A stretch of DNA of 64,000 nucleotides from Pseudoselenomonas ruminantium (GCA_902781305.1 CACZIV010000007.1:62001-126000); one strand, 5' to 3'. Shown: positions 26,532 through 36,113, counted from the stretch's first letter. The notes: a model not told the origin generated them from the sequence alone. Made by a program: numbers and translations.

Positions 26532-27908
26532 ATGCAAGGAGATACGATTAGTGCTATTGCCACCGCCCAGGGCGAAGGCGGTATCGGCATTATCCGTCTG
26601 AGCGGAGAACAGGCAATAGCTGTAGCGGAAAAGATGTTCCGGCCTGCCAGCGGCAAGGCGCTTAGCGACTATGCCAGCCATCGGGCTGTCTATGGCCGTA
26701 TTGTGGACGAAGCTGGTCAGGTTATCGACGAAGCTATGGTGTTGATTATGAAGGCGCCCCATTCTTATACAAAGGAAGACGTCGTGGAACTGCAATGCCA
26801 TGGCGGTGTTATGCCTCTGCGCAAAACGCTGGCCTTGACCTACGCGCATGGCGCAAGACCAGCTGAGGGCGGCGAGTTTACCAAGCGCGCATTCTTAAAT
26901 GGCCGTCTGGATTTATCCCAGGCGCAGGCGGTTATGGATATCATCACGGCCAAGACCGACCGTTCGCTGAAAATGGCAACGGGCCATCTGACCGGCGCGT
27001 TTTCGGCAAAGATAAAATCCTTCCGTCAGGAGATTCTCGGCCAGATTGCGCACTTGGAAGCGGCCATTGATTTTCCCGAAGATGAAGTGGATGATGTGGT
27101 AACGGAAAGTGTAGCCGAAAAAGTGGTTGAGGTACGCAACAATATAGCCAAACTCATCAAAACTGCCGGTACAGGCCGTATCTTACGGGATGGACTCATG
27201 ACCGCTATCGTGGGCAAGCCTAACGTCGGCAAGTCCAGCTTACTCAACGCCTTATTACAGGAAGAACGCGCGATTGTCACCGATATTCCCGGTACTACCC
27301 GCGATTCCATCGAGGAATACGCCAATGTGGGCGGCGTGCCCCTGCGCATTATCGACACGGCCGGCATTCGTGCCACGGAAGATGTCGTGGAAAAAATCGG
27401 TGTCGAAAAGGCACGGCAGATGGTCAGCGAGGCCGCTTTGGTACTGGCCCTCTTTGACGGTTCAAGACCGCTGGACAGTGAGGACGAGGAAATTCTCTCC
27501 CTGCTCGCCGGACGGGATGCCATCGTCCTGCTCAATAAGAGCGATTTGCAATCCGTGGTTACGGCAGAGGTATTATCTGCCAAGGCAAATGTTCCGGTTA
27601 TTGAAATTTCCACCAAGGAAAATCATGGTTTGGATATGCTGGTGCAGGCGATTCAGGATAAGGTTTACGGCGGTGCGGTGGCGGCTGATGAAGGCAGTTT
27701 TGTCAGTGACGAACGGCAAGCCAATCTTCTGCGGCAGGCAGATGTTCATTTAGCCGCGGCTCTGCAGACGATTGAAGCAGGCATGGGGCTGGATTTTATC
27801 TCCATCGACCTGCGTTCCGCCTGGGAAAAATTAGGCGAAATCACCGGCGATACGGTGGGCGAAGATATCATTGATGAGATTTTCTCGAAGTTCTGTATTG
27901 GTAAATAA
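26532..27908 (+). CDS. mnmE: tRNA modification GTPase MnmE
   Basis: 458 residues, the usual length. The N-terminal folate-binding domain begins [20 protein letters not shown]. The inserted G domain has [27 protein letters not shown] and NKSD, and the C-terminus is FCIGK with the catalytic Cys. With MnmG it installs carboxymethylaminomethyl at U34 of certain tRNAs. A GTG start at 26508 is in frame, but AGGTGA precedes ATG 26532 and homologues begin there. Confidence 0.97.
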   Translation: MQGDTISAIATAQGEGGIGIIRLSGEQAIAVAEKMFRPASGKALSDYASHRAVYGRIVDEAGQVIDEAMVLIMKAPHSYTKEDVVELQCHGGVMPLRKTLALTYAHGARPAEGGEFTKRAFLNGRLDLSQAQAVMDIITAKTDRSLKMATGHLTGAFSAKIKSFRQEILGQIAHLEAAIDFPEDEVDDVVTESVAEKVVEVRNNIAKLIKTAGTGRILRDGLMTAIVGKPNVGKSSLLNALLQEERAIVTDIPGTTRDSIEEYANVGGVPLRIIDTAGIRATEDVVEKIGVEKARQMVSEAALVLALFDGSRPLDSEDEEILSLLAGRDAIVLLNKSDLQSVVTAEVLSAKANVPVIEISTKENHGLDMLVQAIQDKVYGGAVAADEGSFVSDERQANLLRQADVHLAAALQTIEAGMGLDFISIDLRSAWEKLGEITGDTVGEDIIDEIFSKFCIGK

Positions 27909-27921
27909 GAAGGTAAGGAAA

Positions 27922-29832
27922 ATGGAAAGTAAAAACGTATTTGTTGCCGGTTCTTATGATGTAATCGTAGTGGGGGCAGGTCATGCTGGCGTAGAGGCGG
28001 CGCTGGCGGCCGCCCGCATTGGCTGTAATACCCTGCTGACAACGCTTTCAATGGACAATATTGCCATGATGCCCTGCAATCCGTCCGTAGGCGGACCCGC
28101 CAAAGGTCATCTCGTGCGGGAACTCGACGCTTTAGGCGGGGAAATGGGCGTCAATGCCGACAAGACCTGCATTCAGTTCCGTATGCTCAACACGGGCAAA
28201 GGCCCGGCCGTCCATGCCTTGCGCGCACAGGCCGATAAAAAACTCTACCAGTTCACCATGAAGGAAACCTGCGAACAGACGGAAAATCTGGATGTTAAAC
28301 AGCTCCTTATCGACAAACTGTTGGTCGAAGACGGCAAAGTTACGGGCGTACAGTCCGAAACCGGTGAAATCTACACGGCCAAGGCTGTCGTTATGGCTAC
28401 GGGTACATATCTCAAGGGCCGTATCATTATCGGCGAGCACACCTACGAGGGGGGCCCGGCAGGTCAAAGGGCGGCGGTGAAGTTCTCCGATTCGCTCAAA
28501 GAAGTTGGCGTTAAGCTGATGCGCTTTAAGACGGGTACGCCTGCCCGCGTAGATGCGCGCACCCTCGATTACAGCAAGATGGAAATTCAGCCCGGTGACG
28601 AGGAATGCCGCAACTTCTCCTTTATGAGTGATGAAGTGACCCGCGAGCAGATTCCCTGCTACCTGACCTATACCAACGAAGAAACCCATAAAATCCTGCG
28701 GGACAATATGGAACGCGCCCCGATGACCAACGGCATTATCGAAGGGATTGGCCCCCGTTACTGCCCGTCCATTGAAACGAAGATTCTGCGCTTCCCGGAC
28801 AAGGAACGTCATCAGCTGTTCTTAGAGCCGGAAGGCCGCCATACTAACGAAGTCTATGTGCAGGGCATGTCCACCTCGATGCCCATGGATGTACAGCTCG
28901 ACTTCCTGCGCACCATTCCGGGGCTGGAAAATGCCAAGGTCATGCGCGCCGGCTATGCCATTGAATACGACTGCATTGACCCTACCCAGTTAAAACCGAC
29001 GCTGGAATTCAAGAACATTCACGGCTTTTTCTCTGCCGGACAGGCCAATGGCACCTCCGGTTATGAAGAAGCGGCGGCACAGGGCATTATCGCCGGCATC
29101 AATGCCGCCATGCTGATTAAGGGTGAAGAACCCTTGGTATTAAAGCGCAGTGAAGCCTATATCGGCGTGCTCATTGACGATTTGGTGACGAAGGGAACCA
29201 ATGAGCCGTACCGCATTATGACGAGCCGTGCCGAATACCGCTTGTTGCTGCGGCAGGATAACGCCGACCAGCGATTGACGCCGCTCGGGCGCCGTGTCGG
29301 TCTGGTCAAAGATGACCGTTGGGCAAGATACACCGAAAAGCAAAATGCTATCAATGAGGCATTAGATTATCTGCGCAAGAACAGCATTAATCCTACCAAG
29401 GAAATCACGGAAAAACTCATGGCGGCAGGCATTGAACCGGTGCGCAATGCGACGAGCTTCTATGACCTCCTGCGCCGCCCGGATTTGGACTATGATAAGC
29501 TCGCGCAGCTTTTTGACCTGCCGGAACTCAATAAGGAAGTCAAACAGCAGGTGGAAATCACCATCACCTATGAAGGCTATATCAAAAAACAGCTGGAACA
29601 GGTCGAGCGTATGGAAAAACTCGAAGAAAAACTCCTGCCGGAAAATCTCAACTACGATGATGTGCCCAGCCTGCGTGACGAAGGCCGGGAGAAGTTAAAG
29701 GCCATCCGTCCCCGCTCCGTAGGTCAGGCCAGCCGCATCAGCGGCGTATCGCCGGCAGATATTTCCGTGTTGCTTATCTGGCTCGAACAACAGCAGCGTA
29801 TTAAGGCAGGGGAGGGCAAAGCCGATGTTTAA
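27922..29832 (+). CDS. mnmG: tRNA U34 modification FAD enzyme MnmG (GidA)
   Basis: 636 residues. The FAD-binding motif is [20 protein letters not shown] near the N-terminus, with [20 protein letters not shown] and [20 protein letters not shown] characteristic. The C-terminal helical domain binds MnmE. The start is ATG 27922 behind AAGGA; an upstream ATG (27871) lies inside mnmE. It is 13 bp after mnmE and overlaps rsmG by 8 bp, so all three are one transcript. Confidence 0.97.
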   Translation: MESKNVFVAGSYDVIVVGAGHAGVEAALAAARIGCNTLLTTLSMDNIAMMPCNPSVGGPAKGHLVRELDALGGEMGVNADKTCIQFRMLNTGKGPAVHALRAQADKKLYQFTMKETCEQTENLDVKQLLIDKLLVEDGKVTGVQSETGEIYTAKAVVMATGTYLKGRIIIGEHTYEGGPAGQRAAVKFSDSLKEVGVKLMRFKTGTPARVDARTLDYSKMEIQPGDEECRNFSFMSDEVTREQIPCYLTYTNEETHKILRDNMERAPMTNGIIEGIGPRYCPSIETKILRFPDKERHQLFLEPEGRHTNEVYVQGMSTSMPMDVQLDFLRTIPGLENAKVMRAGYAIEYDCIDPTQLKPTLEFKNIHGFFSAGQANGTSGYEEAAAQGIIAGINAAMLIKGEEPLVLKRSEAYIGVLIDDLVTKGTNEPYRIMTSRAEYRLLLRQDNADQRLTPLGRRVGLVKDDRWARYTEKQNAINEALDYLRKNSINPTKEITEKLMAAGIEPVRNATSFYDLLRRPDLDYDKLAQLFDLPELNKEVKQQVEITITYEGYIKKQLEQVERMEKLEEKLLPENLNYDDVPSLRDEGREKLKAIRPRSVGQASRISGVSPADISVLLIWLEQQQRIKAGEGKADV

Positions 29833-30541
29833 GGAAGAACTTACAAAAGCGGCAGCCGAATACGGCATAAGCCTTAGCGATACGCAGATGGAGCAGTACA
29901 ATCGCTACTTTGAACTGTTGGTGGAGTGGAATGAAAATATTAACCTCACCGCCATTACTGAGCCGAAGGAAGTTGCCATCAAGCATATGATTGACAGCAT
30001 TACGGCCTATGATGAAAACCTCTTTAAGGACGGTACCACCGTTATTGATGTGGGAACCGGCGCAGGCTTTCCCGGTCTGCCCCTAAAGATTTTCTGCCCG
30101 GAAATCAAGCTGACCCTGATGGATTCCCTCAACAAGCGCATTAAGTTTTTGCAGACGGTGGTTGAGGAACTGGGCCTAAAGGACGTCGAATGCGTCCATG
30201 CCCGCGCAGAAGAAGGTGCCCGCAATAAGAAATATCGCGAGTCCTTCGATATCGCGGTGTCCAGAGCAGTAGCAAGGCTCCCCATTCTCTGCGAATACTG
30301 CCTGCCCTTTGTCAAAAAAGGTGGTCACTTTATCGCCCTCAAAGGCATGCAATATAACGACGAGGCAGATGAAGCCGCCAAGGCCATCAAGGTCATGGGC
30401 GGAAGTAAGACGGAAATCCGTCCGGTAAAGCTGCCGGAGCTTGACGACAAGCGGGCGGTCATCACCATCACCAAGACCATGCCCACGCCGAAAGCCTATC
30501 CGCGCAAGGCCGGGACACCGACTAAAAATCCCATAGTGTAA
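29825..30541 (+). CDS. rsmG: 16S rRNA m7G527 methyltransferase RsmG (GidB)
   Basis: 238 residues. The SAM-binding motif is [20 protein letters not shown], preceded by [10 protein letters not shown] and followed by ALKG. It methylates G527 of 16S rRNA. The start overlaps the mnmG stop, so translation is coupled. The last 15 residues ([13 protein letters not shown]) are the usual ending. A strong terminator follows. Confidence 0.96.
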   Translation: MFKEELTKAAAEYGISLSDTQMEQYNRYFELLVEWNENINLTAITEPKEVAIKHMIDSITAYDENLFKDGTTVIDVGTGAGFPGLPLKIFCPEIKLTLMDSLNKRIKFLQTVVEELGLKDVECVHARAEEGARNKKYRESFDIAVSRAVARLPILCEYCLPFVKKGGHFIALKGMQYNDEADEAAKAIKVMGGSKTEIRPVKLPELDDKRAVITITKTMPTPKAYPRKAGTPTKNPIV

Positions 30542-30608
30542 AGGCTATAAACAGGTTTAGCAAAAATTTAGCGAAATTTACGGATGTAATGGCTGAATTA
30601 AGGAAGGA

Positions 30609-30643
30609 AAAGCCCCTATTCAAAGCGAATAGGGGCTTTATAA
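30609..30643 (+). terminator. Terminator after rsmG
   Basis: AAAGCCCCTATTC and GAATAGGGGCTTT form a perfect 13-bp stem with a 5-base loop, but only a short T-run follows (TTTATAAT). Confidence 0.8.
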
Positions 30644-30689
30644 TACTGTTATCTTACTTATTTTGGGACAGAAGGAGATGAATACCCCT

Positions 30690-32222
30690 ATGGATAAATC
30701 ATTTTTGATTCCCTTGTCGCGCCGCAGCTTTATGAAACTGATGGGGGCAGCAGCCGCAGGAACATTGCTGGGGAGCAGCATGGAAACTGGACAGGCTGTC
30801 GCATCATCGACAACGGCAATGAATTTTACGGAAGCGGAATTGCCTGTAATTTTTAATGTGGATGTCTGTGTGGTTGGGGGGGGGTCTGCCGGTACTGCTG
30901 CTGCCATCAGCGCTGCCCGTAAGGGAGCAAAAGTGGTGCTGGTGGAACGCGGCATTTCTCTTGGGGGGCTTGCAACTCAAGGCTGTGTGTTCCCCTGTAT
31001 GCCAACCTTTGTCGATGGCAGCGATACGCCATATATCACGGATTTGAACAAGCGTATGGAAAGTCAGGGCGTTTCCCCGTCACTGGGCATTGACACGGAC
31101 ACTTATTATGGTGGTGGACGGGGACAATATGTTCCGGAATATCTGGCGCTCGTTTATGATGAAATGTGTGCTGAAGCCGGGGTCGATATTCTTTATAATG
31201 CCGCACTGGTCGGAACGGTGGTGCAGGACGAAAAAATCGTCGCCTGTGTTATCCAGACCCCGGAGGGGCTGGCGAAAATTACCGCCAAGGTGTTCATCGA
31301 TGGTACAGGGGATGCTCTGATGGCGAGATTTGCCGGGGTTCCCGCAGAAAAAGGCTCGGAATCGACAGGCCGCAACCAGCCCATGAGTTTGCGCTTTGAA
31401 ATGGGCGGTGTTGATGTCAAAAAAGTTTTTAACTTCTTCCAGAAGGAACTGCATGACGATTATACGCATGGAAAGTTTGTCACCATCGTGGAAGAGGCGT
31501 TAAAGGAAAAACGTGCGCCCTTCTTTGAATTTGCCAAGTGGAAAAAGAACGAAAAATTCTTCAAAGATGGCGTGGCGCGGGGCGAAGTTACTGAGGACGA
31601 TATCCTCTATATTCAGGCCTTTTCGATTCCGGGCAAGCCTGCGGTTATGTCGATGAACTGTCCGGAGATGCCGCCCCTGTCGTTCAGCGCAACGGATGCG
31701 GTTTCGTCCAGCAAGGCCGTAAGTTTTGGCCGCCGGATGATGCGGCATTTGTCGGCCTTCTTCATCAAGAATATACCCGGCTTTGAAAAAGCCTACATCA
31801 GTCGCGAGGCAAGTATGATTGGTGTACGGGAGTCATGGCGCATTCGTGGCAAGTATTACATGGATGTTGAGGATTATACGAAAGCCCATCATTTCCCCGA
31901 TGCAGTCTGCCGCACGGCATACCCCGTTGACATTCACGATGTTAAGCTTGACCTCTTTGAAAAGTTGAAAAAAGGCCAATACTACGAAATCCCCTATCGC
32001 GCGTTGGTGACGAATGAACTGTCCAACCTTTTGGTGGTAGGCCGCTGTGCCAGCGGCAGCTTTGCGGCGCAGGCTTCTTTCCGTATTCAGCCTACCTGCA
32101 TGAGCATGGGGGAAGCAGCAGGAATTGCCGCCGCATGGGGGTTAAAAAATAATGTTGCGGTCAACGCCGTGGAGTGGGATAAGATTCCTGCGAATGAGCG
32201 CAGTTATGTAAGCGAAGGATAA
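30690..32222 (+). CDS. Tat-exported FAD-dependent oxidoreductase
   Basis: 510 residues. A twin-arginine signal (LSRRSFMKLMGAAAAGTLLG) ends near AVASS. It is followed by a Rossmann FAD motif VDVCVVGGGSAGTAAAISAA and LVERGISLGGLATQG, the pattern of the FAD_oxidored family. VGRCASGSFAAQASFRIQPT near the C-terminus is the second FAD-contact region. The substrate is unknown. It acts in the periplasm or on the outer face of the inner membrane, folded with cofactor before export. Two ATGs: 30678 touches the GGAG, while 30690 is 12 nt after it, so I chose 30690. A secreted protein gene follows by 23 bp and is probably co-transcribed. Confidence 0.8.
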   Translation: MDKSFLIPLSRRSFMKLMGAAAAGTLLGSSMETGQAVASSTTAMNFTEAELPVIFNVDVCVVGGGSAGTAAAISAARKGAKVVLVERGISLGGLATQGCVFPCMPTFVDGSDTPYITDLNKRMESQGVSPSLGIDTDTYYGGGRGQYVPEYLALVYDEMCAEAGVDILYNAALVGTVVQDEKIVACVIQTPEGLAKITAKVFIDGTGDALMARFAGVPAEKGSESTGRNQPMSLRFEMGGVDVKKVFNFFQKELHDDYTHGKFVTIVEEALKEKRAPFFEFAKWKKNEKFFKDGVARGEVTEDDILYIQAFSIPGKPAVMSMNCPEMPPLSFSATDAVSSSKAVSFGRRMMRHLSAFFIKNIPGFEKAYISREASMIGVRESWRIRGKYYMDVEDYTKAHHFPDAVCRTAYPVDIHDVKLDLFEKLKKGQYYEIPYRALVTNELSNLLVVGRCASGSFAAQASFRIQPTCMSMGEAAGIAAAWGLKNNVAVNAVEWDKIPANERSYVSEG

Positions 32223-32245
32223 AGCGATTAAGGGAGTGAATGCAA

Positions 32246-33202
32246 ATGTGGAAAAAAATTGCTGCTGCCGTAGGCTGTGGCGTTCTATTATGGAGCGGCA
32301 GTCCGGTCATGGCGGCTGAACCGCAGGACGCCATGAGTGTCTATAAAGAAGCGTATATGGCAAATTTCAATGACGAGCGAGCGGTGAGCACCAATCTTGA
32401 TTTATTGGGCCCCGATTATCATTGGGAGTTGAATGCCAAAGGCAAGGTTCTGCGTGACAGTACCATGTATTGGCAAGGTTCAATGCGCTGGGATATTAAG
32501 GCGAAAAAAATGAATCTTACCAGCCATGAAGATATTCCGTTTTATTTGGAAAATAGAAATGGTCTGTTGAACCTTTATGCACAGCGGGCAGGTAAGTGGG
32601 TAAAACTGTCTGTACCGGGCATTCCAGTGGAACTGGCCAATGTTTGGCAAAATGGTGCCGCGAATTTTATGGATGACAGCTTGCAGGCGGTGAAAAATGT
32701 ATCTTTGGCAAATGAAACCGATACGCAGCAGAGCTTGCAGATTGTAATAGATGCCGGCAAAATGATGCAGGTGTCTGAAAAATATTTGGATGATGGAACA
32801 CTGAAACTTTCAGAAAAGGAAAAAAAGGAACATCAGGCCATGCTGGATACCCTGACAAAAGCCTTGCAGGGGACGGACTTAACAGTCGATTGGGTGGTGA
32901 ATAAGGCTGACCATAAGACCATTGCCATCAATACCGATTTAACGCCGCTGCTTCGTGCTTATGCCAAAAATGTCATCAACGACAAAGCTGCCGGGAAAAT
33001 CAAGCTGAGCAATGACGAACGCGAAATGATGGAATCCCTGCTCTCGTTCAGCGAACTGAAGTTCCACATGACCTATAGCGGCGTAAATCAGAATGAAAAA
33101 TTCACCATTCCCGATGACGTCCGTAAATCCGCAGTGGAAATACTCAATATGACTAATAGTCAAAAAGGCGTATCCCAAACGGCAGAGACTGGGAAACAGT
33201 GA
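32246..33202 (+). CDS. Secreted protein of unknown function, possibly a lipoprotein-carrier-like fold
   Basis: 318 residues. A Sec signal peptide MWKKIAAAVGCGVLLWSGSP ends at VMAAE. The mature part has alternating strands such as MRWDIKAKKMNLTSHEDIPF and LNLYAQRAGKWVKLSVPG, which recall beta-sheet lipid- or lipoprotein-carrier domains (LolA/LppX or DUF6612 type). This is a weak resemblance by eye. There is no lipobox cleavage Cys with a proper context. GGGAG is 9 nt before ATG 32246 (an ATG six bases earlier is too close). It follows the Tat flavoprotein gene, so the two may work together in the envelope. Confidence 0.6.
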   Translation: MWKKIAAAVGCGVLLWSGSPVMAAEPQDAMSVYKEAYMANFNDERAVSTNLDLLGPDYHWELNAKGKVLRDSTMYWQGSMRWDIKAKKMNLTSHEDIPFYLENRNGLLNLYAQRAGKWVKLSVPGIPVELANVWQNGAANFMDDSLQAVKNVSLANETDTQQSLQIVIDAGKMMQVSEKYLDDGTLKLSEKEKKEHQAMLDTLTKALQGTDLTVDWVVNKADHKTIAINTDLTPLLRAYAKNVINDKAAGKIKLSNDEREMMESLLSFSELKFHMTYSGVNQNEKFTIPDDVRKSAVEILNMTNSQKGVSQTAETGKQ

Positions 33203-33270
33203 GAAAATAGGGAAGACGAAAATCTGGCCATTAGTCGAGGGGGGGTTCGTGTCTATAAAACGAAAAGCCA

Positions 33271-33299
33271 TGGACAATTTGACTAGTTCATGCTATACT
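33271..33299 (+). promoter_or_regulatory. Promoter of small RNA candidate 1
   Basis: TGGACA (33271-33276), a 17-bp spacer and TATACT (33294-33299), with TG one base upstream of the -10 (extended -10). Confidence 0.6.
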
Positions 33300-33305
33300 T
33301 AATCC

Positions 33306-33382
33306 AAAGAATGAAGTGATGGTGTCGATCAAGGCATCCCCAAAAAAGAGTCAAGCGGGTGGTTACCGAAGGCTCTTTTTTG
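33306..33382 (+). ncRNA. Small RNA candidate 1 (about 77 nt)
   Basis: A transcript starting about 7 nt after the -10 would run to the terminator AAAAAAGAG ... CTCTTTTTT (33342-33381). There is no ORF over 20 codons with a ribosome site. The terminator loop contains GGGTGGTTACC. The only evidence is the promoter and terminator spacing. Confidence 0.45.
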
Positions 33383-33456
33383 TTATTAGAAAGCCCTCAA
33401 CGTTACTGTCGAGGGCTTCTTTGTTGATGCTTAGAACATGGCGGTTAATCATGTAT

Positions 33457-33598
33457 TTGCACCAACGAGAGATACTATTATCATTATGGTAGAGCTTGCC
33501 GTAAAGTATTGCATTATTGCATGCTAACCACCTGTATCGATGAGTCCGCTGTTTGGACATGAGAAAGCCGCTCTTTTGGTCGAGAGTGGCTTTTTTTC
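33457..33598 (+). ncRNA. Small RNA candidate 2 with promoter and terminator
   Basis: TTGCAC (33457-33462), a 16-bp spacer and TATCAT (33479-33484) would give an RNA of about 105 nt from near 33491. It ends at the stem AAAGCCGCTCT / AGAGTGGCTTT (one G-T pair) with seven T at 33591-33597. It contains TAACCACC, complementary to GGTGGTTA of candidate 1, and a GTCC/GGAC hairpin. An opposite-strand ORF (33363-33560, 65 residues) has no ribosome site. Confidence 0.35.
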
Positions 33599-33618
33599 GT
33601 GTGTCTAAAATATAAAAA

Positions 33619-33647
33619 TGGACTTTTGTGAAAATTTAGGATATAAT
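33619..33647 (+). promoter_or_regulatory. Promoter of the secreted protein gene at 33715
   Basis: TGGACT (33619-33624), a 17-bp spacer and TATAAT (33642-33647), leaving a leader of about 60 nt. Confidence 0.6.
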
Positions 33648-33714
33648 GTAGGGTGCAAATAAAGATGCGAGATTACTGTTGGTTACAAAGGGAATTGTAA
33701 GGGAGGCAGTGGAG

Positions 33715-34743
33715 ATGGTGAAGAAGAAGGTATTGACTGCGTTAGTAGTGGGATTTTGTATTTGCGGGGGGCCGACTCTAAGTTTAGAGAATTTGGATTT
33801 TGGAGATGCCGTTGCCGAGGCTCGTAATAAGCCGAAGATTGAAGTTATGGATAGGGAACTGAAAAAGAATAAGGGTTATGAGAGTTCTGATGTTTACCGC
33901 CGTTCCCATGAACTCATCTATGGTGATGATAAGCCAGCGCGTGATGGCCGTGTTCGCATTGCTGTAGTAATAAATGGTGATGAAAATATGGTCGTAGAAG
34001 ACCGCATAAAAAATCAAGTATACAGTCATTTGCGAAAAAAATTCCCTATTGATTATTTTGCAGTTATGAAGGGGACAGATATCAATAGCAGGCTGTTGCA
34101 GTACGCTGAGGATATATATTATGATCAGCGAGAATATGCTACAACTAGGGATACGACGATAGATGCTAAAAATTCATCAAAAGGATTTAGTATAAATGTC
34201 AATGGACAAAAAAGTTTTTCTGATGCAAAAGCCTCAGCAGATGCGTCTGATGGAGACAAGAGTGCTGGTGGTAGTGCCTCAGGAAGTGGAGATAGTCATG
34301 GTTTTGGTGGCTCGGTGGGAATGAACATTGGTGGCAGTTCTTTATATGGTGAGGAAAATCGTATTACAAAATCTTCTCGTGTTGACACAGATGGAATGCC
34401 GGTAGGCAATCGTCCTCGTGGTCTTGCGGATATGCGGCGTATGGATTATGTAAGGGCTGGTCGTGAGTGTAATTACGATTATGTATTTGTTCTGACCCTC
34501 AGCAATGGCAAGGGAAAAGTTTATGGTCACGATTTTGTGCTGTTTAATACCAATACGGTCACAAAGAATGTGTGGTTGCGTGTACGTTTAATTGATGTAA
34601 GCAGCGGAAACTATCTCTATCGCAATGATATTGCAACTAGTGGGAAAACCCATAATGGCCACATTAATGGCCGGGTTTTGGAGCGATCTGTAGCCAATGC
34701 AATGAAAGAAGCAATGGACGATATCAAGGTTAGTGAGCGTTGA
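33715..34743 (+). CDS. Secreted protein of unknown function with Gly/Ser-rich insert
   Basis: 342 residues from ATG 33715 (GGAGG 8 nt upstream; an earlier in-frame start at 33679 lacks one). MVKKKVLTALVVGFCICGGP is a signal peptide. Residues about 75-135 form an alpha/beta part (RVRIAVVINGDENMVVEDRI, VYSHLRKKFPIDYFAVMKG). Residues 150-215 are low-complexity Ser/Gly/Asp/Lys (SFSDAKASADASDGDKSAGG). A second alpha/beta part follows (CNYDYVFVLTLSNGKGK, VWLRVRLIDVSSGNYLYRND). The two halves recall the CsgG/TolB-N type of envelope domain, by eye only. No catalytic motif is seen. Codon use is more AT-rich than in the flanking housekeeping genes, as in the next three genes. Confidence 0.6.
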   Translation: MVKKKVLTALVVGFCICGGPTLSLENLDFGDAVAEARNKPKIEVMDRELKKNKGYESSDVYRRSHELIYGDDKPARDGRVRIAVVINGDENMVVEDRIKNQVYSHLRKKFPIDYFAVMKGTDINSRLLQYAEDIYYDQREYATTRDTTIDAKNSSKGFSINVNGQKSFSDAKASADASDGDKSAGGSASGSGDSHGFGGSVGMNIGGSSLYGEENRITKSSRVDTDGMPVGNRPRGLADMRRMDYVRAGRECNYDYVFVLTLSNGKGKVYGHDFVLFNTNTVTKNVWLRVRLIDVSSGNYLYRNDIATSGKTHNGHINGRVLERSVANAMKEAMDDIKVSER

Positions 34744-34751
34744 TTTTGTGA

Positions 34752-34757
34752 TATAAT
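34752..34757 (+). promoter_or_regulatory. Extended -10 element before the DUF4160 pair
   Basis: TGATATAAT: TGn directly followed by a consensus TATAAT at 34752-34757. No good -35. It lies about 20 bp before the first gene of the pair. Confidence 0.4.
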
Positions 34758-34774
34758 AGTGGCAGGTGATGAAC

Positions 34775-35047
34775 ATGATGTATCCATTTATGACTTTAGA
34801 TGACGAAACAGAGATAACGCATTCTGAGTTTTTACCAGATGATAAAGTAAAAGTGTATGTGGAGAAGGCTGATGTTAAAGATGGCTTTCATGATATGACC
34901 TGTTATCTGCCTAGTTATGAGATCACAAGTGTTCATGGTTTTTCCAAGGCAGAACAGGATAAGTATATGGAAATAATCAGATCAACAGCACATCTGATTA
35001 TGGAATTCTCTAAAGACGGAGGATTTGAGAATGCCTCAGGTTTTTAA
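34775..35047 (+). CDS. Small protein upstream of DUF4160 gene (DUF2442-like position)
   Basis: 90 residues (MMYPFMTLDDETEITHSEFL onward), acidic, starting at ATG 34775 or 34778 behind AGGTG. YEITSVHGFSKAEQDKYMEI suggests a small mixed fold, with no motif I recognise. The partner of DUF4160 proteins is often a DUF2442 protein in what look like toxin-antitoxin pairs; whether this one belongs to that family is uncertain. It overlaps the next gene by 17 bp. Confidence 0.55.
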   Translation: MMYPFMTLDDETEITHSEFLPDDKVKVYVEKADVKDGFHDMTCYLPSYEITSVHGFSKAEQDKYMEIIRSTAHLIMEFSKDGGFENASGF

Positions 35048-35309
35048 GATTGGTGCATATTGGGTATATTTTTGGTCAAATGAAAATGACCCATTGGAGC
35101 CAGTTCATGTGCATGTTTCAGAGGGAAAACCGACTAAAAATGCTACCAAGATATGGATTACTAGCCGAGGAAATTGTTATTTAGCACACAACAATTCGAA
35201 TATACCGACAATTACACTGAAAAATATTATGCGTATCATTGAGGCTCGTAGTGATGAAGTAATCACTAAGTGGCGGGGATATTTTGGAAAGGTTGAATTT
35301 TATTTTTAG
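35031..35309 (+). CDS. DUF4160 domain protein
   Basis: 92 residues. MPQVFKIGAYWVYFWSNEND followed by EPVHVHVSEGKP matches the DUF4160 pattern (short N-terminal strand, W/YF, then P-x-HVHV-x-G). TLKNIMRIIEARSDEVITKW is the C-terminal helix of the family. DUF4160 proteins often occur with a DUF2442 partner in mobile or variable gene sets, and a toxin-antitoxin role has been suggested but not shown here. ATG 35031 lies about 9 nt after GGAGG, inside the end of the previous gene. Confidence 0.7.
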   Translation: MPQVFKIGAYWVYFWSNENDPLEPVHVHVSEGKPTKNATKIWITSRGNCYLAHNNSNIPTITLKNIMRIIEARSDEVITKWRGYFGKVEFYF

Positions 35310-35426
35310 TATTAGGCGGGGAGAAGATCCCTGCCTATTTTTTCGTTAGCCTGTGTAAAAGGATATTTTTGACGGATGGAGAATAATAAAGACAAGATGG
35401 TATTAGCTGGGGATAGAGGTGGAAAA

Positions 35427-36113
35427 ATGGATATGTGGAAAAGATGGGCAGCTGTTTTGGTGGCGGTCGTAGGTTTATGGATGCCAATGACTACTCAGGC
35501 TGCAGAGGAAATAGAAGCAGAGCCAAAGGAAATCACGACCAGTGAGATAAAGACGGATAGCAGCCGGGCTGACGATTGGTTTAGCAAACAGGACAATAGC
35601 AGTTCTGAAAAAGGTGCTTTGGCTAAGGCTTTAGAGAAAAAGCGACAGCAGAACGGACAAAATGAGGGTTCACAGGAGAAAAAAAAGGAACGCTATATTT
35701 ATCTGTTTGAAGAAAATGGTTTTGCATACTACCTGGACTCGCAGAATGCTCGTTGGCGGGATATCCCCTATTCAGAGTCCGAGAAGATTTTGGATGTGTG
35801 GATTCGTTTGCTGAAGGTTGCGCCGGATGAGGAGTATAGTTATCCGCAGAAGTATTATCTGGAGCATTATTATCTGCGTCCCGATAAGCAGCAGATACAA
35901 TTTTTGAGTGAGTTGGAAGTTGCAGGCCGTCCGGACAATGCGATTAAGGAACGTGCTTATAGCGTACATAATTGGGAAAATATCGTGTCCGGCTCGTTGG
36001 AAGATGAAATTTATCATAAAGTGATGGCGGTTATGAAGAAGAAAAATCAGTTCTGGCCGGCACATACCAGTGTGCGGGATGTTTTGGAAGATATTTTCCG
36101 TATTTCCTTGTAA
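35427..36113 (+). CDS. Secreted protein of unknown function
   Basis: 228 residues. MDMWKRWAAVLVAVVGLWMP then TTQAAEE is a signal peptide. The mature N-terminus (residues 25-85) is charged and low in complexity (Glu, Lys, Ser, Gln). The rest (ERYIYLFEENGFAYYLDSQN, DVWIRLLKVAPDEEYSYPQK, KYYLEHYYLRPDKQQIQFLS) resembles a surface-protein domain that I have seen in Negativicutes, but I cannot name it. GAGG is 7 nt before ATG 35427; an ATG at 35376 is in frame but lacks a ribosome site. A perfect terminator follows. Confidence 0.6.
   Translation: MDMWKRWAAVLVAVVGLWMPMTTQAAEEIEAEPKEITTSEIKTDSSRADDWFSKQDNSSSEKGALAKALEKKRQQNGQNEGSQEKKKERYIYLFEENGFAYYLDSQNARWRDIPYSESEKILDVWIRLLKVAPDEEYSYPQKYYLEHYYLRPDKQQIQFLSELEVAGRPDNAIKERAYSVHNWENIVSGSLEDEIYHKVMAVMKKKNQFWPAHTSVRDVLEDIFRISL

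Larger units (their letters stand above)
33203..33714. other. Intergenic stretch with three terminator-like hairpins and promoters
   Basis: About 510 bp with no convincing protein gene. It holds a promoter-plus-terminator unit (33271-33381), a hairpin at 33387-33423 (AGAAAGCCCTC and GAGGGCTTCTTT), a second promoter-plus-terminator unit (33457-33597), and a promoter at 33619-33647 for the next gene. Confidence 0.6.

Noticed and set aside
33363..33560. 65-residue ORF on the minus strand
   Set aside because: No ribosome site, and it is bounded by two hairpins; better explained as the complement of a small RNA unit.
33541..33575. Hammerhead-ribozyme-like string (GATGA, GTCC/GGAC stem, GAAA)
   Set aside because: The CUGANGA core lacks its U, and four extra bases (ATGA) separate the stem from GAAA, so the catalytic core is not present.
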